NCBI GenBank assembly: GCA_003165615.1
Contig: PLWR01000079.1
Location: 1 to 10,626, forward strand
Source: Acidobacteriota bacterium
GTDB lineage: Bacteria; Acidobacteriota; Terriglobia; UBA7540
Length of the DNA stretch: 10,626 bases
Direction of reading: 5' to 3'
A model generated the notes under the pieces. The model made no database searches. It saw only the letters and a program-made list of their open reading frames with translations, and was not told where the DNA came from. Position numbers and translations under genes: made by a program. This document shows, one piece after another, positions 1 to 6,416 of this stretch; the stretch's first letter is position 1; every line of letters begins with the position of its first letter.

Positions 1-1189
1 TGCTCAGGGTCTCGCGCAAGGCACGACTCTTGCCAACGATGTCTTCAAGGTTGTGGTCGTAGCGGATCTCATCTTCCAGGTAGGTTTTCTCGGTGTTCAG
101 TTGGTTGCGCGCCTCCTCCACCTTTTCATAGGCCAGAGCGTTTTCGATGGCCAGCGCCACCTGGTTGCCAACCTGCACCAGAAAACCCAGCTCTTCCTGC
201 TGGAACAGGGATTCGTCCCTGCTGGCAAGCGTCAAGATGCCAAGCTCTTTGGACCCTGAGACCAAGGGAATGATGACACTGGAACGCAGGTTCTCCGCCT
301 CGGCCGGCGAAGCAAACTGAGGAGGGAGTTCCGCGATATTCTCTGGTTTTAGGAGCCGAGGCAGGCGAGCACGAACCTCCGCAACTTCCTCCGGGGTTAA
401 CTCCGCCGACTGAATCTTCTCGATGAATCCGCGCGTGCTGGGGAAGTCCATGCCCACGCAGCGCAGCCGCGGCGAGCCCTCCTCAAACAGCCACAGGCCC
501 GTATACTCGTGATGAAAGCAATCACGCAGGGCGGCGGACACGGCCTGGAAAAGATCACCCAATTCCAGGTGGGAAATAACATTATTGTTCACTTCCAGCA
601 ATAGCCGCAGGCGGTCGCGTTCACGCGCCAGGAGTTGCTGATAGGAACGCGCCTCCTCGAAATTCAGCGCATTTTCCACAGCGACGGCCACGTGGGCGCT
701 GACCGTCGACATCAGCTTCAAGTCCTCTTCGTCATAGTTCTTCTGCCGAGTGGTCCCAAAAGCCAGTACGCCGAGCCGCCGTCGTGGCGAGGTTAGCGGG
801 AGGAGGCACAGCGAGCGCACGCCGTATTGCCGCGCCCGCTCGACGATATCGGCAAATCGGGTTTCCTTTTCGATGTCATTGAGAAGGATGGGCTTCAGGT
901 CGTCCAGTAACCGCGCGGTGGTCGCGGGGTCAGCCTCAGGAATTTCCGTCTCGATTGATGGGCTGCCAGCGAGCGTGCCGCCAAAGGCATAAAGGCGAAA
1001 GACCCGGCGCTCGGGATTGTGCAATGCCACGCCGAGGAACTCGAAACTGACCACCGAGGGAAGAAAGCGGGCGAGGCTTTCCAGCACCCCATTGAGGTCG
1101 GCGTGTGCGGCAATAACGCCGGAAACCTGCTGCAGCACCTCGTAGCGCGACTGCTGGCCTGCACCTCGCTCATGGTCCTTGATTTCCAA
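1..1189 (-). CDS. Tandem-GAF sigma-54-dependent transcriptional activator (FhlA-like), C-terminus beyond left edge
   Basis: Probable enhancer-binding activator of sigma-54 promoters, with GAF sensor domains that would gate an AAA+ ATPase. About 396 residues are visible. GAF1 lies at roughly residues 15-170 and ends in the helix AHVAVAVENALNFEEA. GAF2 lies at roughly 185-350 and ends in the near-copy VGNQVALAIENALAYEKVEE. A charged linker follows, then DIVGKSRALRETLS at about 382-395, which matches the opening of the sigma-54 interaction domain (family form: IVG-S-ALR-VL). Walker A, the GAFTGA loop and the DNA-binding HTH would lie off the window. The reading frame is open from a TAA upstream. 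The first usable start is TTG at 1187-1189, preceded by GGGAGG at 1195-1200 with a 5-nt spacer; the first in-frame ATG is far inside GAF1. The GAF ligand is unknown. The GAF calls are firm. The sigma-54 call rests on the last ~15 residues and the domain order; a GAF histidine kinase is the alternative but fits the IVGKS motif poorly. Confidence 0.82.
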   Translation of the reverse strand, partial: MEIKDHERGAGQQSRYEVLQQVSGVIAAHADLNGVLESLARFLPSVVSFEFLGVALHNPERRVFRLYAFGGTLAGSPSIETEIPEADPATTARLLDDLKPILLNDIEKETRFADIVERARQYGVRSLCLLPLTSPRRRLGVLAFGTTRQKNYDEEDLKLMSTVSAHVAVAVENALNFEEARSYQQLLARERDRLRLLLEVNNNVISHLELGDLFQAVSAALRDCFHHEYTGLWLFEEGSPRLRCVGMDFPSTRGFIEKIQSAELTPEEVAEVRARLPRLLKPENIAELPPQFASPAEAENLRSSVIIPLVSGSKELGILTLASRDESLFQQEELGFLVQVGNQVALAIENALAYEKVEEARNQLNTEKTYLEDEIRYDHNLEDIVGKSRALRETLS

Positions 1190-1194
1190 ATTGT

Positions 1195-1200
1195 CCTCCC
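1195..1200 (-). promoter_or_regulatory. Ribosome-binding site supporting a TTG start
   Basis: The minus strand reads GGGAGG followed by ACAAT and then TTG. This strong Shine-Dalgarno match, with a 5-nt spacer, decides the start of the GAF regulator. No ATG or GTG occurs in frame between the upstream TAA stop and this TTG. Confidence 0.7.
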
Positions 1201-1459
1201 GCTCCGTTCCCGCGCGCCCTTACTCTACCATGGGAAGTGGGCGGGGTTGCAGACACTGGCGCAATCGATCTCACTTGTCCGCCCGCATGCGCGGATGACT
1301 GTGCGGGGTCACGAGGATTGTCGGGCACCGGAACTCCGGGCCGGAAGCTGGCAGCAAGCCCCGCCCTTGCAGGCAGCGGAACGGGGAGCCACCTTCAGCC
1401 TGGTGCTGACCGTGGGTTTTTCCTTCGCTGACGAACCCAATGTGGGCTGGCGCAGGCCT

Positions 1460-4400
1460 TCACTTTCCAGCGGTCTTTGCCGGGCTGCTCGCAACCTTGC
1501 GCAGCTCGGCGATGCGCTGTTGGGCTATGACATAGGCCGCATCCGGCGATTCGAACTTGGGCTTTTCCAATCGCTCGTACATTTTTTCCGCAGCATCGAG
1601 AACGCCGTACTGCTCAGCAATCAGTGCAAATCCGAACCACACTTCGCCGTCCGGAACTTCAATGTGTTCGGCATCCATCGCCCTGAGCAGCAACTCGCGC
1701 GCCTGACCGGGCTTCCCCGCCTGGGCTTCGAGGCAAGCAAGAGTGTGCAAGATGGGGAAGCTGGCATTTTTCGTCAGGTCGTTGGCACGCTGGGCTGCAT
1801 CGATCGCGTTCTGGTCGATGGGTCCGGGGACAAACAATGCAGACCACGCATAATCATTCAGATCACTCTCCGTAGCCTCTCCCTTGTCGATGATCGTCTT
1901 GAGGATTTCCCGTGACTTGCCATAATCTCCACGATAAGCGGCCAGGCTGGCGGCGGAACGGATATAGGTCAGGTCGTTGGGATGCTCCTGCCTCCGGGCC
2001 TGGACCAACTTATCCCAATCATCGAACCGCTTGAGTCCCGCGTAGGCCATTGCCGCGAGCTCGAAAGCCCGTTCGGAGGTGGGCAAGGACTTCACTAATC
2101 CCTGGGCCAGGGGCAACATTTCCGCCCAACGTTGCTGGGCGGCGTCGGCATACGCCAGGGCCATCGTTAGCTGGTTGTTGCGTTCCCGGTCCGTTTTCGG
2201 ATCCCGCCGGGCGTGCTCCAGCGCCGAGTAGTAGGGGCCTTTGAGATCTTCGGATCGCAGCAGCACCAGGGCGGCGGTTCGGATGGCGGCGGCATCCCCT
2301 CCCTGCCCTTTCATCCAAAAATAAGGGAAGGGTTGACCGGCAAGAGGATCGTCGCCGCCGCTCATGGGGACCTTGTCGCGGGCCCGATCGAGCCATGTTC
2401 TTGCGGCGACCAAATTGTTCTTCTCCACAGCTTGAAGCGCCAGAGGCGCCAGGTCTTGAGGGCTTGCCGGGCCCGCAAAGGAATAAGCTGCAACTTTGTA
2501 ATGGCCGCCATCCCGCACGACATAGGTGTCCTGAGGTGGCGCCCCCGGGCTTTCGATGATGATCTTGTAGCCGACAGAGTCATCACCTTCGGTTGTATAA
2601 TGCATGTTGGACAGGGCCATATCCGCGAGGGTGAGGGTCGGAAACCCTACGTTGGCGAACTGCGTATTGACCATCGACATGGTTTGCTGAAACGCCTTCT
2701 TCTCCCGCGCTTCATCAATGAACTGCGGGTCGGCATAGACGAGCGATTTACGTTCTTCCATCGTCAGCCGGCCGCTTAAGATGCCGGCAAACAGTTGCTG
2801 TACAGCGCTGCGCGGGTCGGCGGGGTCAATTTTAATTTCCTCATACGGCCTGGTCTTGCTGAAGAGGGCCGCCTTCCGCATTAACTCGCTCTCATCGCTT
2901 TGTCCATGCGCACCCTCAGCAAACAACGCTGCCCCTTCCGCATACTTCCTGATGCGAACCAATACCATTCCGGCGGTCGCTAGTGCTTTGCTGCGCTCCT
3001 GTTCATCGGTGGTGATTTCCAGCGACTTCTTCAAGGCCGAATCCACGCCCTTTTGGAGTGCGATTGCCGCCAGCGTCAACCCCTTCCGGATGTCGGTGCT
3101 GGGCAAAGTTGCCGCATAATCAAGCACCCCCTGGGCGTCGTGGGCGTACCAAAGGTCAAAGAGAACATTATCTTCGTAGCGGTGGCTGGACTCCTCGTCC
3201 AGCTTTTTCAATTCACCATACTCCGCCACTGCATCCTTCAGCCTGGCGTGCACGCTGTACCGTATTCCATCCCCATCGAATTCAAGCAGGATGGCAAGAT
3301 TGGCGCGAGCCTCTTTATCTTTCGGGTCGAGTGCGATGGCCTGTCGATAAGCGGCGATGGCTCCGTCAAGATCCATTCCCTTCTTGAACTGGCGGCCGAT
3401 CAAGTCACATTTCAGGACCAGTCCGAGGGTGCTGAAGGCCAAGGCTGAACTGGGTTCGAGGGCCGTGGCCTCCCGTGCCACGCTACGCGCTTGTTCCCCC
3501 AGTCCGGCCGCGAGCAACGCCTGAGCCATTTGCACCTTGTGCAAAGCTTCCTTGGGATGCTGGGCGGCGAGTTGCCGGCAGGCGGCCAGTCCTTCCTTGA
3601 TTTTGCCGGCGGAAAGAAGCGCATATCCAATGCTATCGAAAGTAATAAATAGGGGATCGGCATTGCGCGCCTTCACCACTGCGTCGCGCAAGTCCCTGGC
3701 TTGCTGGACGGTGATTCGGGTGTTGGTATTCTCCAGACGGAATACCGCTTCCACAATTGTCCCCTCCGGGTTGGTGGAGTATTTATGCGTGAAACCCAGG
3801 CTATCAATCTTCTCGTTCTGATCGGAAGGAAGCGCCCGCAGTTTGAAGCCGGGGGGCGCTGTAACCTTGTACCGCCATTCCGTGGTGAAGGGCGTCAACC
3901 TCCAGTCGACGGTTCGCGGCGGCTTGTCCGCGTCCTCCTTGTGGGTCGATTCCTCGTCTTCTTTCGTCACAAAGTACTTCGGCAGGGGGTTGTAAAGACC
4001 TTCCAAACGGATGGCTATGATGGCGTGGGCCAAGTCGGTATTTCCGCGCTTACCCGTGGCTACGAACTTGATGGAGGCGGGCTTCTCCAAATCCGACAAA
4101 TCGCTATGTTCCAGCGAAGTCAGCGAGTCGGCAAGGTACATGCTTTTCACATAGCTTTCAGCGTGCTCCCTGACCTGTTTGCTATCGCTGCTGAAGAAGT
4201 AGCGGAAGTCAGCTTCCGCGGGTCCGATCTCGTCATCGGTTTCAACAATCGTCGCCATCCCATACTCGGCAAGAGTGAACTCGCGTGTTTCCCGGAACAC
4301 ATTTTGCGCTGCGGTGATTTCGGGGATCCGCTTCAGCGCATCGGTTGTCTTGTCGACAACCAGGGCCCAACGTCCGTAGTCCATCCAGGGCAATGTGCCG

Positions 4401-5617
4401 ACTTGAGAGTATTGAGCGGTGGCGTCAATCCACAGTTCTCGATCCGAGCCGGAGGCGGGAACATACACAATGACATGGTTAAACCTACCCACCCCGGGCA
4501 TGTCAGTGTTGATGTCTTCTCCTCGTCCGGCGTTGAGGAGGGCCAGATTCGCGGGAATCCCCGCGCCTCGCAACATCGTCACCAGCAGCGTGGCCTTGTC
4601 CTTGCAGTCGCCGTACTTGCGCTTCAAGGTCTCCGATGGAAACTGCGGGATCCAACTGGACTCGCCAAACTCCACGCCGGTGTAACGCACGTTTTTGTGC
4701 AAGACAGCGACGATTTGGCGAATCATCTCGTTACGGTTTTTGGCCTTTACATTGAGATCCGCCAGCAGCGCCTGAACGTCGGAGGTGCGCAGTTTGTCGT
4801 CGGATAAGCGGGCATACTCGGAGGCAAACTGGCGCCACGAGGTGCCCGTGGAAAACTCCAATTCCGGATGCAACGCCACGTCGGTGGGCACGTCGGTCAG
4901 TCGTTCCGTATAGGCGCGTATAGGGCCATGCTCAAGGGTGACGGTCTCATGGCCCTTCTGGTTCGACTTCTTCACCGTTGCGTCCGCCAACAGGCGCAGT
5001 TGGTAATGCAGGGGAACTGACGCCGGATGAGTGACCACGATATGAGTCTTGTTAACAGGAATGCTCCACCCCAGGCCCAACCGTACTACCGTTCCCAAGC
5101 CAAAGAGCGGGGCTGTGTCGCGAATGACCACTTCTTCCTCGGCGATCGCCCCAGGAGCGATGGCCGGCAGCGGTCCGCCAAACTTTCGTTCATCGCTGTA
5201 CATATCCGGCGCGTTCTGGTGTACCGGGACGTCGCTTAACGTATTGGGGTCCAGCCAATGTTCCGCGCCGTCCGAGGTGATGACGCGTGCTTTGATCTCT
5301 GGCTTGTTCTGATACCAGGCCTTCCATTCGCCACTGATTTCCGCCCAGCGCTCCACCCCTTGCTGGTTCTCGATCCGGTAGATCAAGTGCCGAGTCGATA
5401 CCTGCTTGCCGGTTTCATCAAAGCTGAAACTCCAGTCGTTCAGCAGCACGGTGGCTTCGCTGTTCTTTTCTGCCTTGACCAATCCGGCAGCCTGGCGAAG
5501 AGCCGCCGGATTCAAGGAGAAAGCCGGGCCGCTCCAAACCTCGGCAGCGCTCAGGGGTGAGGCAAGGAAGAGCAAATCCAGAATAATGAATTTCCAGAGA
5601 CGCACAGACACACGCAT
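1460..5617 (-). CDS. Exported DUF3857 / transglutaminase-like / TPR protein, 1385 aa
   Basis: A large protein predicted to be exported. The signal peptide occupies residues 1 to about 24 (MRVSVR, then the hydrophobic stretch LWKFIILDLLFLAS, then PLSAA). A DUF3857-type beta-rich domain lies at about 55-215. The transglutaminase-like core lies at about 290-410 with the full catalytic set: Cys338 in KYGDCKDKA, His381 in FNHVIVYV and Asp398 in WIDATAQYS. Residues 440-640 look like the beta-rich domain that follows the core in this family. TPR-like helical repeats occupy about 655-800 (for example AIAAYRQAIALDPKDKEARANLA) and about 1055-1370. Between them, roughly 930-1050 resembles no repeat and I do not recognise it. 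DUF3857-transglutaminase proteins are usually about half this length, so the C-terminal half is an extension. Substrate unknown; possibly peptide bond cleavage or cross-linking outside the cytoplasm. The start is ATG at 5615-5617 with GAGG at 5626-5629, 8 nt upstream. It is transcribed away from the flavin reductase gene. Confidence 0.88.
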   Translation of the reverse strand: MRVSVRLWKFIILDLLFLASPLSAAEVWSGPAFSLNPAALRQAAGLVKAEKNSEATVLLNDWSFSFDETGKQVSTRHLIYRIENQQGVERWAEISGEWKAWYQNKPEIKARVITSDGAEHWLDPNTLSDVPVHQNAPDMYSDERKFGGPLPAIAPGAIAEEEVVIRDTAPLFGLGTVVRLGLGWSIPVNKTHIVVTHPASVPLHYQLRLLADATVKKSNQKGHETVTLEHGPIRAYTERLTDVPTDVALHPELEFSTGTSWRQFASEYARLSDDKLRTSDVQALLADLNVKAKNRNEMIRQIVAVLHKNVRYTGVEFGESSWIPQFPSETLKRKYGDCKDKATLLVTMLRGAGIPANLALLNAGRGEDINTDMPGVGRFNHVIVYVPASGSDRELWIDATAQYSQVGTLPWMDYGRWALVVDKTTDALKRIPEITAAQNVFRETREFTLAEYGMATIVETDDEIGPAEADFRYFFSSDSKQVREHAESYVKSMYLADSLTSLEHSDLSDLEKPASIKFVATGKRGNTDLAHAIIAIRLEGLYNPLPKYFVTKEDEESTHKEDADKPPRTVDWRLTPFTTEWRYKVTAPPGFKLRALPSDQNEKIDSLGFTHKYSTNPEGTIVEAVFRLENTNTRITVQQARDLRDAVVKARNADPLFITFDSIGYALLSAGKIKEGLAACRQLAAQHPKEALHKVQMAQALLAAGLGEQARSVAREATALEPSSALAFSTLGLVLKCDLIGRQFKKGMDLDGAIAAYRQAIALDPKDKEARANLAILLEFDGDGIRYSVHARLKDAVAEYGELKKLDEESSHRYEDNVLFDLWYAHDAQGVLDYAATLPSTDIRKGLTLAAIALQKGVDSALKKSLEITTDEQERSKALATAGMVLVRIRKYAEGAALFAEGAHGQSDESELMRKAALFSKTRPYEEIKIDPADPRSAVQQLFAGILSGRLTMEERKSLVYADPQFIDEAREKKAFQQTMSMVNTQFANVGFPTLTLADMALSNMHYTTEGDDSVGYKIIIESPGAPPQDTYVVRDGGHYKVAAYSFAGPASPQDLAPLALQAVEKNNLVAARTWLDRARDKVPMSGGDDPLAGQPFPYFWMKGQGGDAAAIRTAALVLLRSEDLKGPYYSALEHARRDPKTDRERNNQLTMALAYADAAQQRWAEMLPLAQGLVKSLPTSERAFELAAMAYAGLKRFDDWDKLVQARRQEHPNDLTYIRSAASLAAYRGDYGKSREILKTIIDKGEATESDLNDYAWSALFVPGPIDQNAIDAAQRANDLTKNASFPILHTLACLEAQAGKPGQARELLLRAMDAEHIEVPDGEVWFGFALIAEQYGVLDAAEKMYERLEKPKFESPDAAYVIAQQRIAELRKVASSPAKTAGK

Positions 5618-5783
5618 GGTAAAGACCTCGAAATCAGGGTAATAAGTATTTTTATGCCAATCGCGCGCGGAAAGATAGAGAAATGCCGCGAATAGCAGAT
5701 TTCGACCGTCCGCGGTTTGAGCGGAGCTACAATGGATTGGCCCTGACCATGAGTGGCGGCTGCGTCCAGGAGGTGTACTCCTA
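5618..5783. promoter_or_regulatory. Divergent intergenic region with candidate promoters and operator-like inverted repeat
   Basis: This 166-bp region separates the minus-strand transglutaminase gene from the plus-strand flavin reductase gene, so it should hold promoters for both. On the plus strand, TACAAT at 5728-5733 resembles a -10 box, but no good -35 sits at the usual spacing. Just upstream is an inverted repeat, TCCGC (5709-5713) and GCGGA (5721-5725), with a 7-nt spacer; it could be an operator. On the minus strand an AT-rich run at about 5640-5658 could serve as the -10 region for the transglutaminase gene, but I see no clear hexamer pair. All assignments here are inference from position and weak motif matches. 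Confidence 0.35.
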
Positions 5784-5784
5784 A
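5749..5784 (+). CDS. Possible 11-codon leader ORF overlapping the flavin reductase start
   Basis: ATG at 5749-5751 opens a short frame encoding MSGGCVQEVYS, closed by TAA at 5782-5784. The last A of the stop is the first base of the flavin reductase ATG (TAATG). Its codons run across the AGGAGG ribosome-binding site of the downstream gene. No clear Shine-Dalgarno precedes this ATG. If the TACAAT box at 5728-5733 is real, the transcript would start only about 10 nt upstream, so initiation would be close to leaderless. It could be a translational-coupling leader or chance; expression cannot be judged from sequence. Confidence 0.25.
   Translation: MSGGCVQEVYS
5768..5782 (+). promoter_or_regulatory. 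Ribosome-binding site of flavin reductase inside a small inverted repeat
   Basis: The Shine-Dalgarno AGGAGG (5768-5773) stands 10 nt before the ATG at 5784. Its first five bases, AGGAG (5768-5772), are perfectly complementary to CTCCT (5778-5782), with GTGTA between. In RNA this could form a 5-bp hairpin that hides the ribosome-binding site. The repeat is seen directly; any regulatory role is inference. Confidence 0.45.
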
Positions 5785-6314
5785 TGAAAAACCTGCCTCT
5801 GTCGAAAGTCTACCAGTTACTCGAACCGGGTCCAGTGGTTCTGCTGACGACGGCTCGCAAGGGCCGCGCCAACATTATGACGATGTCCTGGCATATGATG
5901 GTGGAGTTTGAACCGCCGCTGATTGCCTGCGTCGTCAGCAACAGAAATTACAGCTTTGCCGCACTACATGCGACGAAAGAGTGCGTGATCGCTGTTCCGG
6001 CGCTGGAACTGGCGTCCAAAGTCGTGGAAGTCGGCAACTGCTCCGGCCGGAACGTGGAGAAGTTTGCGAGATTCGGTCTGACGCCGGCGCCCGCCGAGCG
6101 CGTTGCCGCGCCTCTGGTGGCCGAGTGTTTCGCCAATCTCGAATGCAAGGTGGCCGATTCCGGTTTTGTCAATAAGTACGGTATCTTCGTCCTCGAAGTG
6201 CTCAAGGCCTGGACTGATCCCGCGCAGAAGAATCCGAAGACCATTCACCATCACGGATACGGCAGGTTTGCTGTGGATGGCGAGATCATCAAGCTGAAGT
6301 CGAGAATGCGATAA
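5784..6314 (+). CDS. Flavin reductase family protein (FMN-binding split barrel)
   Basis: A 176-residue protein of the flavin reductase-like (DIM6/NTAB) family, cytosolic, with no signal peptide or membrane segment. Members bind FMN in a split beta-barrel. Some reduce free flavin with NAD(P)H for a partner oxygenase; others have unknown substrates. Family traits visible: the N-terminal strand PGPVVLLTTARKGRANIMTMSW (about 16-36), where the region after the Gly-Arg-Ala-Asn contacts FMN; the central PPLIACVVSNRNYSF (about 44-58); the ECVIAVP strand; GNCSGRNVEKFARFGLTPAP (about 84-103); and AECFANLECKV (about 113-123), a typical dimer-interface strand. The length is normal for the short single-domain form. 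ATG at 5784 has AGGAGG 10 nt upstream. Its neighbour 102 bp downstream is an Old Yellow Enzyme, which also uses FMN, so a shared redox task is plausible but unproven. The exact reaction cannot be named. Confidence 0.9.
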   Translation: MKNLPLSKVYQLLEPGPVVLLTTARKGRANIMTMSWHMMVEFEPPLIACVVSNRNYSFAALHATKECVIAVPALELASKVVEVGNCSGRNVEKFARFGLTPAPAERVAAPLVAECFANLECKVADSGFVNKYGIFVLEVLKAWTDPAQKNPKTIHHHGYGRFAVDGEIIKLKSRMR

Positions 6315-6328
6315 TCGGCACTCGTCAA

Positions 6329-6375
6329 GAACCCTGAGGTTCACCCGTCCGCGACCGGCGGGCACGACGCCTGCC
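6329..6375 (+). other. Two hairpin-forming inverted repeats between flavin reductase and OYE genes
   Basis: First, GAACC (6329-6333), loop CTGA, GGTTC (6338-6342) is a perfect 5-bp stem starting 15 nt after the flavin reductase stop. Second, GGCGGGC (6357-6363), loop ACGAC, GCCTGCC (6369-6375) is a 7-bp stem with one G-U pair. Neither is followed by a run of T, so neither is a classic intrinsic terminator. They could weaken read-through or stabilise the upstream mRNA 3' end. Confidence 0.35.
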
Positions 6376-6378
6376 TGA

Positions 6379-6392
6379 ATAAGATATAAGAT
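6379..6392 (+). repeat. Tandem 7-bp AT-rich repeat upstream of OYE
   Basis: ATAAGAT occurs twice head to tail (6379-6385 and 6386-6392) in an otherwise GC-rich region, ending 10 nt before the gene's ribosome-binding site (AGGAG at 6404-6408). TATAAG at 6385-6390 is -10-like but has no matching -35. It could be promoter DNA, or an A-rich leader that keeps the ribosome-binding site open. Confidence 0.35.
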
Positions 6393-6416
6393 AAAGAGCA
6401 GTGAGGAGCTAAGCCC

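Noticed and set aside
895..1173. 92-codon minus-strand frame starting at an ATG inside the regulator
   Set aside because: It is out of frame with the GAF coding frame and has low-complexity Ser/Arg/Pro content. The GAF frame from TTG carries the conserved domain.
1261..1300. TCCGC/GCGGA inverted repeat upstream of the GAF regulator
   Set aside because: It resembles the 5709-5725 repeat arms, but the loop differs (8 nt) and such short GC-rich palindromes are expected by chance. It is not enough for a shared operator call.
1400..1459. Possible terminator after the transglutaminase gene
   Set aside because: Only short, bulged stems are visible on the minus strand (for example TCAGC-ACCAG-GCTGA) and no T run follows, so I do not call a terminator.
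1019..1915. 298-codon plus-strand open frame spanning the gap between the two left-hand genes
   Set aside because: It overlaps both the N-terminus of the GAF protein and the C-terminal TPR region of the large gene in antisense. The translation looks non-natural and its start has no convincing ribosome-binding site.
3701..4807. 368-codon plus-strand open frame antisense to the transglutaminase protein
   Set aside because: The minus-strand protein in this stretch contains the conserved DUF3857 and catalytic transglutaminase motifs. The antisense product has no recognisable motif, and long antisense frames are common opposite GC-rich genes.
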